Shown here in pieces: positions 35,109 to 47,874 of a stretch of DNA of 64,000 nucleotides. Below the pieces are notes generated by a model. That model worked only from the letters and a program-made list of their open reading frames with translations, did not search any database and was not told the origin of the DNA. The translations under genes were made by a program, and so were the position numbers. The stretch is taken from contig CAUWAG010000006.1 in assembly GCA_963556695.1 (NCBI GenBank), forward strand, positions 2,294,001 to 2,358,000. The letters run 5' to 3'. Positions within the stretch are counted from its first letter, which is position 1; each line of letters starts with the position of its first letter. Source of the DNA: Anthostomella pinea. Taxonomy: Eukaryota > Ascomycota > Sordariomycetes > Xylariales > Xylariaceae.

Positions 35109-38045
35109 ATGGGCAGTTGGACTGGCTTTCTGTTGACCTACCTGCTGGGTGGTGTCACCTTCATCCCTCTTATCGTCATCGCCGTCTTACTGCATGCGCA
35201 TCTCACCTTCCCCGTTCGTGACGACGCCGAGACCACACGCGACGATGACACCGACGGTATAGTCCAGCCAGGCGACGAAACGACCCATCTCAAGGCGGCA
35301 CAGAAGGACGGAATACAGAAGCTCAAAGCTGAGTCGGATGTGGCGGCTGGATACTTCGCAGTATGTCGTGAATATACGCCCATGGGCATCAATGCCAAAC
35401 CGATCGAACGTTCCACCCCCATGGGATCCACCACCGTTGCTGCCCCGAGCCCGAGTGTATATCAATCCATGTACAGAAGCATATTCGACAGGAAACAACC
35501 CTCGAGCCCCCTAGATGACCACAAGAGCGTTAGCCAGCGGCCGAAGAAGGCAGGCAATGTGTTCTACGTTGTGCTCAGGTAGGCACCCATACGCTACTAG
35601 GACAGGCAGTGGGCTGACATGGGATCTAATAGACATGGCCACCTGATGTTATTCGACGACGACGAACAACTTGAGGTCCGACACGTAGTTTCGTTAGCCT
35701 ATCACAATATCAGCATCTATTCCGGAGCAGACCGTACTCCAGAAGGCGAGCTGTTCATCAAGCGGAATGCGCTGTGTCTGAGTAGAAAGGTGGATGGCAA
35801 GGAGCTGGCGCCCGACACACAACTATCCAAACCATTTTATCTGTTCTCCGAGAACTGCTCTGCCAAGGAGGACTTCTACTTCGCTATGCTCAGGAACCAA
35901 GAGCAGAGCTTTGCTACCCATAACGGCACCGCTAAACCACGACGGTTCGATGTTAAGAACATCATATCGCTAGTCCAACGGCTGCACTCTTCCGAGGATC
36001 ATCTTCAGACTCGGTGGTTGAACGCGTTCCTGGGCAGGATATTTCTTGGCGTTTACAAGACGAAGGACATCGAGAACCTGATCAAGGAGAAACTCACGAA
36101 GAAGATAGCTCGCGTCAACCGACCCTCTTTCCTCACAAAGATAGCGATCCAGAACATAGACACGGGTGACTCGGCGCCATACATCACTAATCCTCGGCTC
36201 AAAGACCTGAATGTGGAGGGCGAATGTGTGATGGAAGCGGACATCAAGTACACCGGGAACTTTAGGCTGGAGGTAGCCGCCACAGCTAGGATCGATCTAG
36301 GCGCGCGATTCAAGGCTCGAGAGGTCAACCTTGTGCTAGCCGTGGTCTTGAGAAAGCTCGAAGGGCATGTGTTTTTCAAGATCAAACCACCACCCAGCAA
36401 CCGTATCTGGTTCTCTTTTCACACCACGCCTAAGATGGAGATGACCATTGAACCGATTGTCAGCTCCAGACAAATTACGTACACGATGATCCTGCGGCAG
36501 ATCGAGAATAGGATCAAGGAAGTAGTGGCGGAAACCCTTGTCTCACCTTTCTGGGATGATATCCCATTCTTCAACACAGAGCACAAGCATTGGCGCGGAG
36601 GTATCTTTGAAGGCGATAATGCCGTCGAGCACTCACCTGACTACGAGGAAATCGCTGCTCAGCTTGGCCATGTCGATGAAGTCGGACAGATGGAACATGA
36701 AGGGTCTCCCACGCCTCCTGATCTGCCAATGGAAAAGAGTCAGAGTATGCCTTTCGCTGAAAACAACCAATCGCCGGGATTCTGGAGCCGCAAACTGCAC
36801 ATGAAGAAGAGTTCAATAGGCAGTGGAAACCAGTCGGCATCGGCTTCTACATCGGTTCTTGTAGGGAGAAACTCATCGAGCTCCACGCCCGAGGCGCCTC
36901 GACCCATACGAAAAGGCTCGTTTTCTGCCTCCAGCCCTGTCGTTGCAACAGATCCCGCGCATGCAGAGGCATATCGACCGTCCTCAACAGCTCAAGACCG
37001 CGATGATGCTGCCAGTCAGATGGCAAGTATCTCTGCCAAATCTCAGAACGGCTCGCCAGTGGAGACCCCGGCCAGCTCCCCTTCTAAGGCGCCGTCATTG
37101 AACGAAGCTGGTAGTTTGTCTTCAGACTCGCCTTCAGAGGCCACTGCCGAGTCGCAGGATAATGAGCGCACTCCTACAGGACAAGGACGCCGGAACACTT
37201 CGTCCTCTACAGGTAGCACTGCCAGTGACAATGGGCCCCCGAGCTCCCCTGTACCGTCTAGCAGGAGGAACTCGATCAAGAGCGGGACGGGCTCCATCGG
37301 ACGAGGTTTCTTTTCACGAAAAGAACCATCCTCGCCCGTCCCCAGCAACGGAACACCAGAGCACAAACGCAATACGCTGGCCGCGGTGACTACTGCTGCT
37401 GCTACGGCAAAGCGTTGGGGCTGGAATGCTATACAGCGCCAGGGCGAAAGGAATGCCAACGGACGCAAGCTCTCGGACCCTACAGTGGACTTGAATCAGC
37501 CTATGGGGCGTGGACAGCCGCTGCCGCCTCCCGGAACACCATTACCGGGACCAGGGAAGAAGGCCACACCGACACCCGTGTCAAAGAGGAAGACGGTCGC
37601 CCCACCGCCGCTACCTTCGCGTCAGAGCATGGGGAATACCAATGGTCACAAGAGCGACCGCCGACCAGTGCCTCCGCCTCCTCTTCCGAGACGGCGACGG
37701 GTCTCCCATATTCACTCAAGTGTACCCCACGAGGAAAACGATTTCGTCCTCGAAGCACCTGCCGAGTCTGAGCCTGGTTCACCTCCGCCACATGATTCGC
37801 CTCCTTATGTGCGGCCCTGGGCAGAGGATGCCGAAGGACCGGAAGAGAGCGAGAACTTGGCACCTGACGAGCCACTGCAGGAGTCACATGTGCCTGCAAG
37901 AGACGTAGGTGGTGATACAAGTGACGCAGTAGAAGAACGAGCACCAGCAGCAGCGGAGACCGCTGACGAAGACGACTATTCGAACTGGATAGACAATCCA
38001 GAGTTCAAACAAGAAGATAATAGTGCGGCGAAGGTCGAACATTGA
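35109..38045 (+). CDS. nvj2: NVJ2/TEX2-like ER membrane-contact lipid-transfer protein (2 exons, 960 aa)
   Basis: Exon 1 35109-35578, intron 35579-35632, exon 2 35633-38045. The N-terminus GSWTGFLLTYLLGGVTFIPL starts a single membrane anchor (about residues 5-30). A PH-like domain follows (about 150-270, VFYVVLRHGHLMLFDDDEQ and FYLFSENCSAKEDFYFAML), then an SMP lipid-binding domain (about 283-465, from RWLNAFLGRIFLGVY to VSPFWDDIPFF). The C-terminal half is disordered, with Ser/Pro and polyproline motifs (RRPVPPPPLPRRRR). This is the Nvj2/TEX2 layout; the yeast protein tethers the ER to vacuole or Golgi and moves ceramide. Function by family. A PH-domain gene next to COX13-APN2 is also a recurrent neighbour of ascomycete MAT loci. 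Confidence 0.88.
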
Positions 38046-38654
38046 GATCATACATGCGTATATGGAGCTGAGCAGGCATGTTGAGAGATTTATCTAGACG
38101 TACCAAGGAGTACGCATGCATGGTCACAGGCATGCAGCATATTCAGGAATGCCGTACAGGCAAAAGGGCCACAGGCACGGGTACATGCACAAACACGGAG
38201 CAACGGGTGGGCATGGGGAGCACTGCTCAGGGAACATCAGGAGTTTGGGGCATCTACTACTGTAGTAGGATTGGTTCGTGTACATATGTAGCTTCAATAG
38301 CTCCCTGTTGGGAAGCATGCTTCTTCGGGCATAGAAAATGAGAGGCAGAATAACTAACATCATCTCGCTTCTTGTTTCACCTCAAAGTCTAGGTGTTCGG
38401 GAAAGCATGTTCACAGAAGCTCAGCACAGTTTCTAGGTATATAATAGAAAGTATGCATTGGATTGGACAAAGGGAAGCATATCTACAATAAGACGGACGG
38501 AGGTAGTCCAAGTCTTCCTTGCCGTGGGCCACTCCTCTATTGGGTTCCTCAGTCTCGAATCTCCTCCACCGCTCGAACTACTTCGACCTCGTCCTTTGCC
38601 ACCGAGTTGACCATCATCTATTCCAGAGAGGCTTGCACATAGGCTTGGAATGAC
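38046..38654. other. intergenic between convergent genes
   Basis: 3' regions of nvj2 and cox13. No gene, RNA or repeat is evident. Confidence 0.4.
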
Positions 38655-39484
38655 TTAGGTGGTCTTGTCCTTGTCGTGGTAGTTGACGGAGGGGTTCCAG
38701 CTGTTAAGGGGGAGGAAGAGGTTACATGTCAGCAATTCCGTATTTCTCCTTCTTTCGTTCTTCCCACGTCTAAACAATACTCTGCTATTTCGCGGAGTCT
38801 TGGTAGGTAGAAGAGAAACACTTACAACAGGGTCTCGTCGCCGTTGCCCCAGGGGAAGTTCTTGGAGCGGATGTTCTGGTAGGGGTACTCGACGCGCTCC
38901 TCCAGCGGCGGCATGTGCGACCAGTGCTCCCAGTGCTCGGTCCACAGGTTGTAGGCGTTGAGGCCGGCCAGGAGGATGCAGGGGGGGATGCCGCTGTTGG
39001 TTCGTTCTTTGGTTAGCGCCGGTTCCTTTCTTTGTCTCCATATGCTACGTCTGGCGACGGCGGTTCGTGTCTTGACCGCTCAATGCGAATTGTGATGAGT
39101 CTATTCACCGGGTCGAAGGCCGTAATTGTGGAATGGGCTCGGTTCGCAGGTTGCGTGCGTGTCCCCGGCGGGTGGGAAATCACTCAGGAAAGGGCATCCA
39201 TGGGCTGGCTTACTAGAGGGAGATCTTGCGCCAGAGCTCTGCAAACAACAACTCGTCAGCAAACCCACAGTTCATAATGCCTATCACCCCCATAGCTGTC
39301 CGTTTTGTATCTGAGTGAACTCACCAGTGGACTCTCCAGCGTGCTCCTTGACGGCCTGTCGCTCCTTGACGAAGGCGTTCTCGGTGGAAGCGAGACGGCG
39401 CTGCAGGGTGGAGCGGAAGACGGGGGCACGCAGCTGGGCGGCGAATCGCGGGGCCGCGCGGAGGATATGTCGCTGGGGGAGCAT
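38655..39484 (-). CDS. cox13: Cytochrome c oxidase subunit VIa, COX13 (4 exons, 132 aa)
   Basis: Exons 39484-39325, 39238-39214 (25 nt), 38993-38826 and 38700-38655, each with a normal donor and acceptor. Together they give 132 residues. A mitochondrial presequence (MLPQRHILRAAPRFAAQLRA) leads to RRLASTENAFVKERQAVKEH, AGESTELWRKISLYGIPPCI, one inner-membrane helix (CILLAGLNAYNLW), the family block EERVEYPYQNIRSKNFPWG and the end NPSVNYHDKDKTT. It is an accessory subunit of respiratory complex IV. The tiny second exon is easily missed by gene finders. It is divergent from apn2 (537 bp apart), the usual pairing beside the MAT locus in Pezizomycotina. Confidence 0.95.
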
Positions 39485-40021
39485 CGTGAACGGTGTGTAG
39501 CTTTCGCTGGTGTCGTGGTTGGTTGGGAGGGGAGATCTTTCTGTCGTCGTTGAGGTCAATTGACGTTGAGGTAGGAAGTGGTCTGATCCGGATGTCGAAT
39601 GAGGTCAGGCCAATTGGCAAGCTCGGGCCGTCGCAGGAAGCTCGTCTCGGTTATTCCTCGGGACGCCTGGGCTGTGGCTGGGCTGTGGCTGGGCTGCAGT
39701 GGTGGTCTGTGCTGGAAAAGAGACTAAAGCCAGGTAGTGGAAGTCACGGGATCTCGTGACGCAGTTGAGGTCGCGCCTACCCGCTTCGCGACCTGACTGC
39801 CGCGGAAACGCTTGGACCGGAACTTGGTGATGTTTGAAGCTCTGGGCCGAGTACGGATACCGCTCATACATCAACAGAGGCACACCGACCCGCTATCTTC
39901 GCGCGCGACCTTGCCTGTCATCACGCCGGCTTCGACGATGAGACCATAGGGCCGAGGATGAACGTGCGCTTCAACTGTGCAATCTGCTCCCGGTGACATC
40001 TCGCGATACGTTCTCTTCAAA
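39485..40021. promoter_or_regulatory. Divergent promoter region cox13/apn2
   Basis: 537 bp between opposite start codons. It contains a short tandem TGGGCTGTGGC (about 39667-39690). No other feature is seen. Confidence 0.5.
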
Positions 40022-42214
40022 ATGGGATTACGCATCACCTCGTGGAATGGTGAGCTTCACTATCTTGGCGTGCCGCGAAGTTCGTGTCAGAGATCGTGTG
40101 ACTAATCTGGCTTACAGTGAATGGCATTCGGTACGCTTCGCCAACATGTCGTATGCCAGTACAATCCTGACTGTTCGCGCAGGAATCCATTCAGCTATCA
40201 GCCATGGCGCGAGAAGAGAACCTTCGAGGTAGGCACTCTGTTGCTGCTCTGACGGGAAATCTGAGCTTCTCTAACAAGGCGCGGCTTAGGCTATGTTCGA
40301 TATCCTGGAAGCAGATATTGTGGTCATGCAAGAGACCAAGATCCAGCGCAAAGACTTACAGGATGACATGGTTCTCGTCCCTGGTTGGGACGTATACTTT
40401 AGTCTTCCTAGACATAAGAAAGGTGTGTGGCTAGTGTTGCCTCCTGTAACTTATGGCTAGGACTGACGCGTAGGGTAGGCTATGCTGGTGTGGCAATCTA
40501 CACTCGGAACTCGGCATGCATGCCGGTACGGGCAGAAGAAGGCATTATTGGTGTCCTCTGTCCGCCCAACTCGACAACCAGGTTCAGAGATCTCCCCGAA
40601 GACCAACAAATAGGGGGCTACCCTCAACCTGGTCAACTTGCCGGTCTAGTTGACGATGCAACCCTTGATTCGGAGGGGCGCTGTGTCTTACTGGAGTTCC
40701 CAGCCTTTGTCCTCATTGGAACATACAGCCCAGCAAACCGCGATGAGAGTCGAGATGATTTCAGACTCGGCTACCTGGATGCCCTCGACGTTCGAATACG
40801 CAATCTCGTGGCCATGGGTAAGCAAGTCGTCCTCACAGGGGACCTCAACGTCGTCCGAGGAGCGATCGACACTGCGGGCCTCCTCGAGCGTCTTAGAAAG
40901 GAAGGAATGACCCTGAACGACTTCTTCTCCGCCCCCTCCCGTCGTCTTTTCAACCAGATGCTATTCGAAGGCGATGTAATTGGTCCCAAGGATGAGCATC
41001 GCGAGGAACCACTGCTATGGGATCTTGGCCGGCTCTTCAACCCCGACCGTCAGGGCATGTTCACCTGCTGGGACACCAAGAAGAACACGCGCCCGGGCAA
41101 TTTCGGCAGTCGAATAGACTACGTGTTATGCAGCAATGGCATCAAAGACTGGTTCGTTGATTCAAATATCCAGGAGGGGTTGATGGGGTCCGATCACTGC
41201 CCTGTTTTTGCAACAATGGCCGACACCGTAACGATCAACGGTAAGGAAGTACACACCAGAGATCTCATGAACCCGCCCGGCGTTTTCAAGGATGGGGATC
41301 GGGTTAGGGAATGGACGACGAAGGACCTTCTACCAATGTCTGCCAAGCTCATACCAGAGTTTAACAACCGCAGAAGCATCAAGGATATGTTCTTCAAGAA
41401 GCCCGCTGCACCAAAGAAACCACCGACGCCAGCCCAAGACCCCTCTCCCAGTCCCAGCAAAGAGCCGTCAAGCTCTATCCCATCGACAGACCCGGACGCG
41501 ACCGAACCCATACCCTCACAACCTGAAACTCACACATTGGCCCCTTCCCCTGTCAACCCCGCGTCCAGGGGCCTCAAGCGTACGCCTTCTGCTGCGGCAT
41601 CCACGAGCAAATCGTCTAAGAAGGTCAAAACGTCGTTGACCAAGGAGCCTTCGTCTAAAGGGCAGAGCAGTCTGATGGGCTTCTTCAAGCCCAAGACTAC
41701 GGCAAGTTCGAGTATAAAACCCGAAGCTGAGGACGATTCACAATCGCCTGGGCTCAACGGCGCTTCGGACTCGTTGCCAGCCCCAAAATTGACGCCAAGC
41801 AGGACATCACAAGTAGCTATTGAGGAGACGGAAGACGCCTCGCTGCCGACTAGCCCCGAGAAAGTATTCGATCCCATACAGAACAAAGAGTCCTGGTCAA
41901 AACTGCTAGGGAAGCGCATAGTCCCCAAATGCGAACATGGGGAGAATTGTATCAGCCTCACGACCAAGAAGGCTGGCGTCAACTGCGGTAAGTAATCATC
42001 ACCGGCCAGGTCCTTCTTTCTCTCACCGTTCCACCGGGACAGAGGAATAGCCTTTTTTCTTCAACTATAAGTCTTTCTGACATGCTTTCCAGGAAGGTCC
42101 TTCTTCATCTGTCCACGGCCAATTGGACCTACCGGTGAGAAGGAGACGGGCACACAATGGCGGTGCGGCTTTTTCATATGGAGTAGCGATTGGAACGGGC
42201 CTCAGACTAGTTGA
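40022..42214 (+). CDS. apn2: AP endonuclease 2 / DNA lyase APN2 (6 exons, 616 aa)
   Basis: Exons 40022-40049, 40118-40130 (13 nt), 40183-40228, 40290-40422, 40479-41987 and 42093-42214. Splicing gives MGLRITSWNVNGIRNPFSYQ, then the exonuclease III fold with QETK (catalytic Glu44), TGDLNVV and the catalytic GSDHCPVF. A PCNA-binding PIP box QSSLMGFF lies at 469-476. The last exon completes a C-terminal GRF zinc finger (about 556-604; CEHGENC...KKAGVNCGRSFFICPRP...WRCGFFIW). It repairs abasic sites in nuclear DNA. It is the standard MAT-flanking gene on this side. The product appears fully functional. Confidence 0.96.
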
Positions 42215-42803
42215 GGAGTTTTCAGATCCGTCACTTGTCTGCCGTTTGCACGCGGCTGTCCATATAGCCATATCAGAGGTACCATCCCCTCATAGCTACG
42301 GGCTTCCATACGAGGCAGCCAGGCGCAGCAGCTGATTCACCGATGACCTCAGCAAACCACCAGCAGGAAAGGGGAGTTGAAGGGATTGGCTTTACACAAC
42401 CGTAGGACACGAAGTGGATATACCCCAGCTCAGAGATCTTGCGTCCATGAGATACTGAGCTTAGTCAAATTCTGAAACGGAATTCAACCCCTGTGTGCTA
42501 CTTTTCCCCAGCCTCGCTTGTGATGTGTAGCTCTGTGAATGATCTGTCCTATAACAGTAGGATCGGCGGCAGTCTGTGAGCATGCTATTGCGTAGCTACT
42601 CCTACGCCTACATATATACAGTTAAGGTCTTCGAATCACGGTTTGATGGAAACGCTAGTATATCAAATGGGTATATTACATCCAACTGCATACCGCTATT
42701 ATGTTCTACTAAGATATATGCAGTTGGAGACACGTCCACAGAGCATGGTGAAGCTTGGAACTCCTCTCATGCCCATCTATAATATACAATCTATCTACAA
42801 ACA
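42215..42803. other. intergenic, no gene seen
   Basis: Downstream sequences of apn2 and of the helicase gene, which converge. The 42570-42790 part is AT-rich with several TATATA stretches. Confidence 0.4.
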
Positions 42804-45800
42804 TCACCCATCTATCTCAGAATCCAGTAGCTCGTCCAGAGTAGGCCACATGCCCGGATCGCGAAAGGCAGTCGTGTCGGCAGTCGTCTCTACATCGGCA
42901 GCATCGGCGGCCGGCGTCAAGCTCAGCAACTCCCTGACGCCCCGCGCAAAAATATCCCGGGCCGGATCATCTGCCAGATATCCTGACGTGTGGCGGTCGG
43001 AGAGGGACCGAAACGCGTCGTTCAGCATCGCGTCGAGCGCCCCTCTGAACTCGAACAGGTCGTGCGCGTCCTCTGATTCGTCCACGTGGAACGGGAGCCA
43101 GTTGTCCTTCGTGAGTTTGTTGTCTCCCGTCATCTCGATCCGGCCGCCGAAGAGCAGCGGCAGTAGAGGCGGCACGGACGTCACTTCAACGGCGAAGACC
43201 GCTTTCTCGTCCAGGGAGTTGCGGAGATTGCTGTATGTGACCAACGCACCTTGGCGGGCCTTCTTCCAGGCATGGATCTTGCCTTGGCCTTGATCTTGAC
43301 CCTGATGATCCTCGCTCTCACCCTCGTCCTTGTCCTCCTCGCCCTCGCTGGCGCTGGGTTTAGCTTGGCGCATCGGCCTTATTACTACTGGTCTTTGCCG
43401 GCTTGAGGACGTATATCGACCACCCTTATCCAAGCGTTTGACAGCGATATTGGGGTAGAGACCAGCGACCAAGAGGCCCTTGATCAGCGCAGTGTCGGTC
43501 GAGTTCTGGTTGAGAGACGGGTGGCCGTACTGAGATGAAAATTGACGCTCGTCCGTTGAGGGCTGGGGGGCAAGACCAGCGGTCGTAAGGGCTTCCTCAA
43601 TCTGCCGAGCGTTCGAAACGATGGCCCGGAAGGTCCGCATGTTCAACAGGTTCTCCCTGCCGTATCTCATTTGCGCGCGCGCAGCTGCTGCAGACCCTTT
43701 ATCCTGGCCGAGCTCCGTAGCTTCTCAAAGGCGTTCAGAATAGCCATATGATCGCTCCCATGCGTAACGTATTTCTCACGGGCTGCGGCTGCCTGCTCCC
43801 TCAGGTGTCGGGGCACTAGGAAGAACGAAGCTCCTCCGAAGCAGCACTGAGTACGATCGTTGGGTCAAGACACCTAAAGATGACCCCAAAAAGGACCATC
43901 TTACCCATAGATGGATCCAGCGGCAAAGCGGTAAGGACTCTGCCGAGAGCCGTAACACCCTCTTCAGGAGTAAACGCCTCCAGAGTTTCAAGTGACTCGA
44001 CGGCAGCTTCCACGGCATCGGCTCTGGGTGGCTCGATGGCCGCAGCAAGGAAGTCACCAACCTTCTCTACAAAACCTTGCGCCTTGATCGACAGACACGT
44101 GGTTTTCAGATCGGATCTCAGGAGAGCCGGTAGCCCCGAGGGACTCATCGATTCCAACCGCTCCCGGGAGAAGAGCGCGTAGTAGAAACCATTCCGGACC
44201 CGTCCTGCCCGTCCTGCCCGTCCCGCCCGCTGCCTGGCGCTGGATTTGCTCTCCCAAACAGTAGCCAGTCCTGAGATACGCGACACCTGCTCGAACCGGT
44301 CTTCTCGTGTTCTGCCAGAGTCTACCACGTATTGCACGTCGGGAACCGTCAAAGACGTTTCTGCCATATTAGTGGAAAGGATAATCCTACGACATCCGAG
44401 CGGGAGAGCTTCGAATATCTCGTTTTGCTGTTCTTTAGAGAGGTATGAATGAAGAATGCATATCTTGTACTTGCTCTCGTCATCGAACCAGAGATGAGAC
44501 ATCCTTCGGCGGAGAATTTCGTCGACATCCATGATCTCGCCCATGCCCGGCAGGAATGCGAGGATAGCCCCTTCCATTTGCGTCGAGTTGCAGATGTGTG
44601 CTATTGTTGCCGCTACTAGCGGTGTGGGAACATAGACCTGCAGGTCGCGTCGCTCCCGGTCAGATATACCCGAGCCCTCAGCCTTGGTCGTCTCGGTGAC
44701 TGTCTCTGTGACCGTCTCCGAGCCCTCATTCGTGACCGTCTCCGGCGCCGTCGCCGTGAACTCTGACTCAGACCTCACATATGCCTCACAGAGTGGATGG
44801 CCTGCTAACAACTGCTCGAACTCAATGCTCCGATCCTGCTGCAAAGAGCTCATGATGTCCGGCAGGTAAAATCGGCGAATTGGAAACATCCGCCCGGGGA
44901 CCTCGAGCGAGGGACAAGGCTCCAAAACTCCTTGGGCATTTTTGGAAGCGAAATATTCCTGGAATAATGTCGTATCCATCGTCGCGCTCATGATGGTTAC
45001 TCTCGGAACTCTCTTGCCCGCAGCAAGCCGCACTTTGATCGCTTTCTTCAGTACGATCATCAAGAAGTCGACGTACATATCGCGTTCGTGGACTTCGTCA
45101 ACTACTATATGCGAAACTTGATCCAACACCCCATCAGCGTCGTGCTTGAGCTGATCGAGTAGAATACCCGTGGTACAATACGTTATGCTACCATGAGGGC
45201 GAGGTCGCTGCATCGAGTCGCACATGGTAGCCCACCGAATCTCCGAGGTCCTCATTCCGCTCGACTGCCACCCGTCGGGCTACAGAGCTTGCAGCAATGC
45301 GCCGAGGCTGGGTGCAAACGACGTTGCAAGACGCTCCGGATCCCATCGAGATGAAGTGATCCAATATCATCTGGGCAACCTGGGTAGTCTTGCCACTGCC
45401 GGTCGCGCCAACGACACAGGAGACCTGATTCTTCAATATCATCTCCATTACTTGACTGCGGTATATGTTGATTGGTAAGGTAGCCTGTTTGGCGCGGAAG
45501 GGGGCGTGCTCTGGGGCCGTAGCAAGTATTTGCTGTTGCTCCCTCAACTTGGAATTGAGCTCGGCTTCGGCAGCTGTACTCAAGCGAGTCCGGAAAGAGC
45601 GGCGGCTTCGTGGTGCTGCTTCCACTTCTAATTCCACCTTTCCGCTGGGCAGACCGGCCGCTCTGGCTTCTGCCACCGCTCGTCGCATCAGTTGGCGAGA
45701 TGATGCGCCAATGTCCGCCTTGACCGGAGTCACCTCCGGAGTCACCGCCGGACTAACTTCCGGGCTATGTGCTGATGGAGACTGTTTGTGTTGCTGGTTT

Positions 45801-46701
45801 GATGGAGGCAGAGAAACGGCACCCGTCGGTACCGAATCAGCTGGCTCTGAGGGAAGTTGAGCGGACGGCTTGGGATCCTTTTTAGGGCGTTTGTCGGCAG
45901 GGTTGGAAAACAGTGTTTTCGGGAGCCCAGCTTCGTGCATTTGGGACAGCAGCTGTAGCCAGGCTGCCACTCGTGCGGCTGTCTTGGTACTTGATTCACC
46001 AAAACAAGCACCTGTGAAATCATGGCCGATTTTGACAGTTCCCTCGCATTTCCAGACATGTTTACCCATCTCCGCGCGGTATTTCATTTTGAAGTCTAGC
46101 TTTTCCACTATTGGCACGTGTTCTTCTTTTGCACGTGGATGGATGATGGACCGTAGCCCTTGAGGCTCCATCAAGGCAGAGGGTGCGCCTGGATAGTCTC
46201 CAGGCCTGGGAAGGTTCAGTGTTTGGGCGTAGTAAGTGACATCCCGAAGCGGAGTTTGGGGCCTTTAGCCGACTTCTGGGCGGATTCGTCCAGGATAGCA
46301 GAAGCATCCATAGCAGCGATGCGATCCGAGAGCCTTTTGAAGCGGTAAAGCGACTTGCAGCGAGGGATCCTCAGATTTTGCAACATCATGCCCTTGAGCT
46401 CGGTCTTGAGAGCGGCATTTTCCAACTGATCGGTCTGCGACAATGTCGTTTCCAATTTCGCAAGCCAATTCTCTTTTATCAACGACCTTGACTTCTGCGC
46501 GCTGGCTTCCAAAGCTTGTTGAAAGGTGTGCTTGATGACCACATCATCATCCACCTCCTGTGACCCATCCACACCTCCAGCGCCAACGAGCTCAACATTC
46601 TGCTCTCCGCAAGCCGACGAGCTCAGCCGAAGGGAACTGTGCTTGACGAGTGGCGTGACCTGGAAGCGGTGCGCGGCCCGGCGCGTGATCGCTGCAGTCA
46701 T
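42804..46701 (-). pseudogene. DEAH-box RNA helicase, reading frame broken by four frameshifts
   Basis: Continuous helicase homology on the minus strand, split over several frames. The N-terminus resembles a mitochondrial presequence (MTAAITRRAAHRFQVTPLVK). Next come a double-stranded-RNA-binding-like region and the helicase core: motif I GATGSGKT, Ia TQPRRIAA, II DEVHERD, III SATMD, VI QRAGRAGRAGR. A helicase-associated region and OB fold follow (LIKGLLVAGLYPNIAV, PLLPLLFGGRIEM). The frame changes without any usable intron at about 46243 (FG then DVTYYAQTLNLPRPGDYPG), 45208 (GYHVRLDA then PRPHGSITYCTTG), 43825 (TIVLSAAS then FFLVPRHLREQ) and in the GCGCGC run at 43673-43682 (then MRYGRENLLNMR). 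No in-frame stops occur inside the blocks, so the damage is recent or due to base errors. Relatives are DHX36/57-type helicases. Confidence 0.75.
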
Positions 46702-47874
46702 ACCGTCACGTCAGTTTTGCTTGGCTCCATGAGAAACTGTGGTGGGGTCAACATCAGAGAGTAGCGGGCACTGCCTCTAAATTGAGATGCTCTTCCAGCG
46801 CGAAGTAGTTCTCGGGGAACATTGGTCAGGCGACGATAGCAATATGAAGACGCGAGCGCAGACTGAAACAAGCATCAGGGCGCGGTGTTTTCGGAGTTAA
46901 GATAGCTGGTTATAGCAATAACATGCCTTATAAGAGTTATAGCTCCATTCTCACATGTATTAGGTAATCAATATGTACAAGACGAAACGTCACCTCTCAA
47001 GGTGATGGATCGAGTACCCATCATTGCAGCTCAAGAGGATATCCAGAGGCCAATTTACTGAATTCCTAGTACTGTGGATGGATGCTAGACCGCCAAAGAA
47101 ATTGGCTGGTATATGAAAGTGCCGTAGGAGCAGCGACTACAAGGAGTGGTAACACATCAGCGAAGAGATGAAAGGAATCATCCCATAAGTACCTGCCCTT
47201 TGCACGGCCCCCATTGGGCCCAGCTTCCAGTTGCGCCAGACCACCATTCTTGCTGAATGCACTGTTGGGGCCCCGGTTGCCAGCCCTGGTGGATGGATGC
47301 CTTGCTACGACTTGACGCGCTACCCAGCACTTGCCTCGCAAAATGCCTCTGGCCTCAAGATCTACGCGGTGTAATTCTAATCGTACCTAGGACTAAGGCG
47401 CTATAACTGTTTCTGTTCTGCGCGTATGTATTTATAGAGCTTAGCAAGACAAAAAGAACAAGATGGAATCAATTGGCAGTCTTACTAAATGTCTCGCACA
47501 CGAAGATCAAGAGGAGGAAGTAAGGGATTATCACCCGCAGGGAGCAGTGTGAGAAGGGCTGTATAAGTTTAGACACTGCATCGTGAATGAGCAGCAGTAT
47601 CATGTGAGCAGCAGAGGGATGTGTTTAAGAAGTGAAAGTGATATCAGAATGCTTCAGCACGCATGTGCTCAACTTGCATGATGGAGTGGGGTGAGTAAGT
47701 GTGCTCATGGCAGAAAGGAAAGTGGCATGATGAAAGAAATTAATGTTCATGACATGCACCAATCATTGGGATAGTCAGTTGTAGGCACGTTCATACCATT
47801 TTTCTGTTCCGTGTAAAACGTCCTATGGTCTGTGTGCCGCTGTCCCGTGTCCCATATTCTGTTAATATTGTTCC
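46702..47874. other. intergenic, no gene seen
   Basis: Upstream of the helicase relic. No recognised coding sequence. A minus-strand frame at 47066-47341 is short and without motif. Confidence 0.35.
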
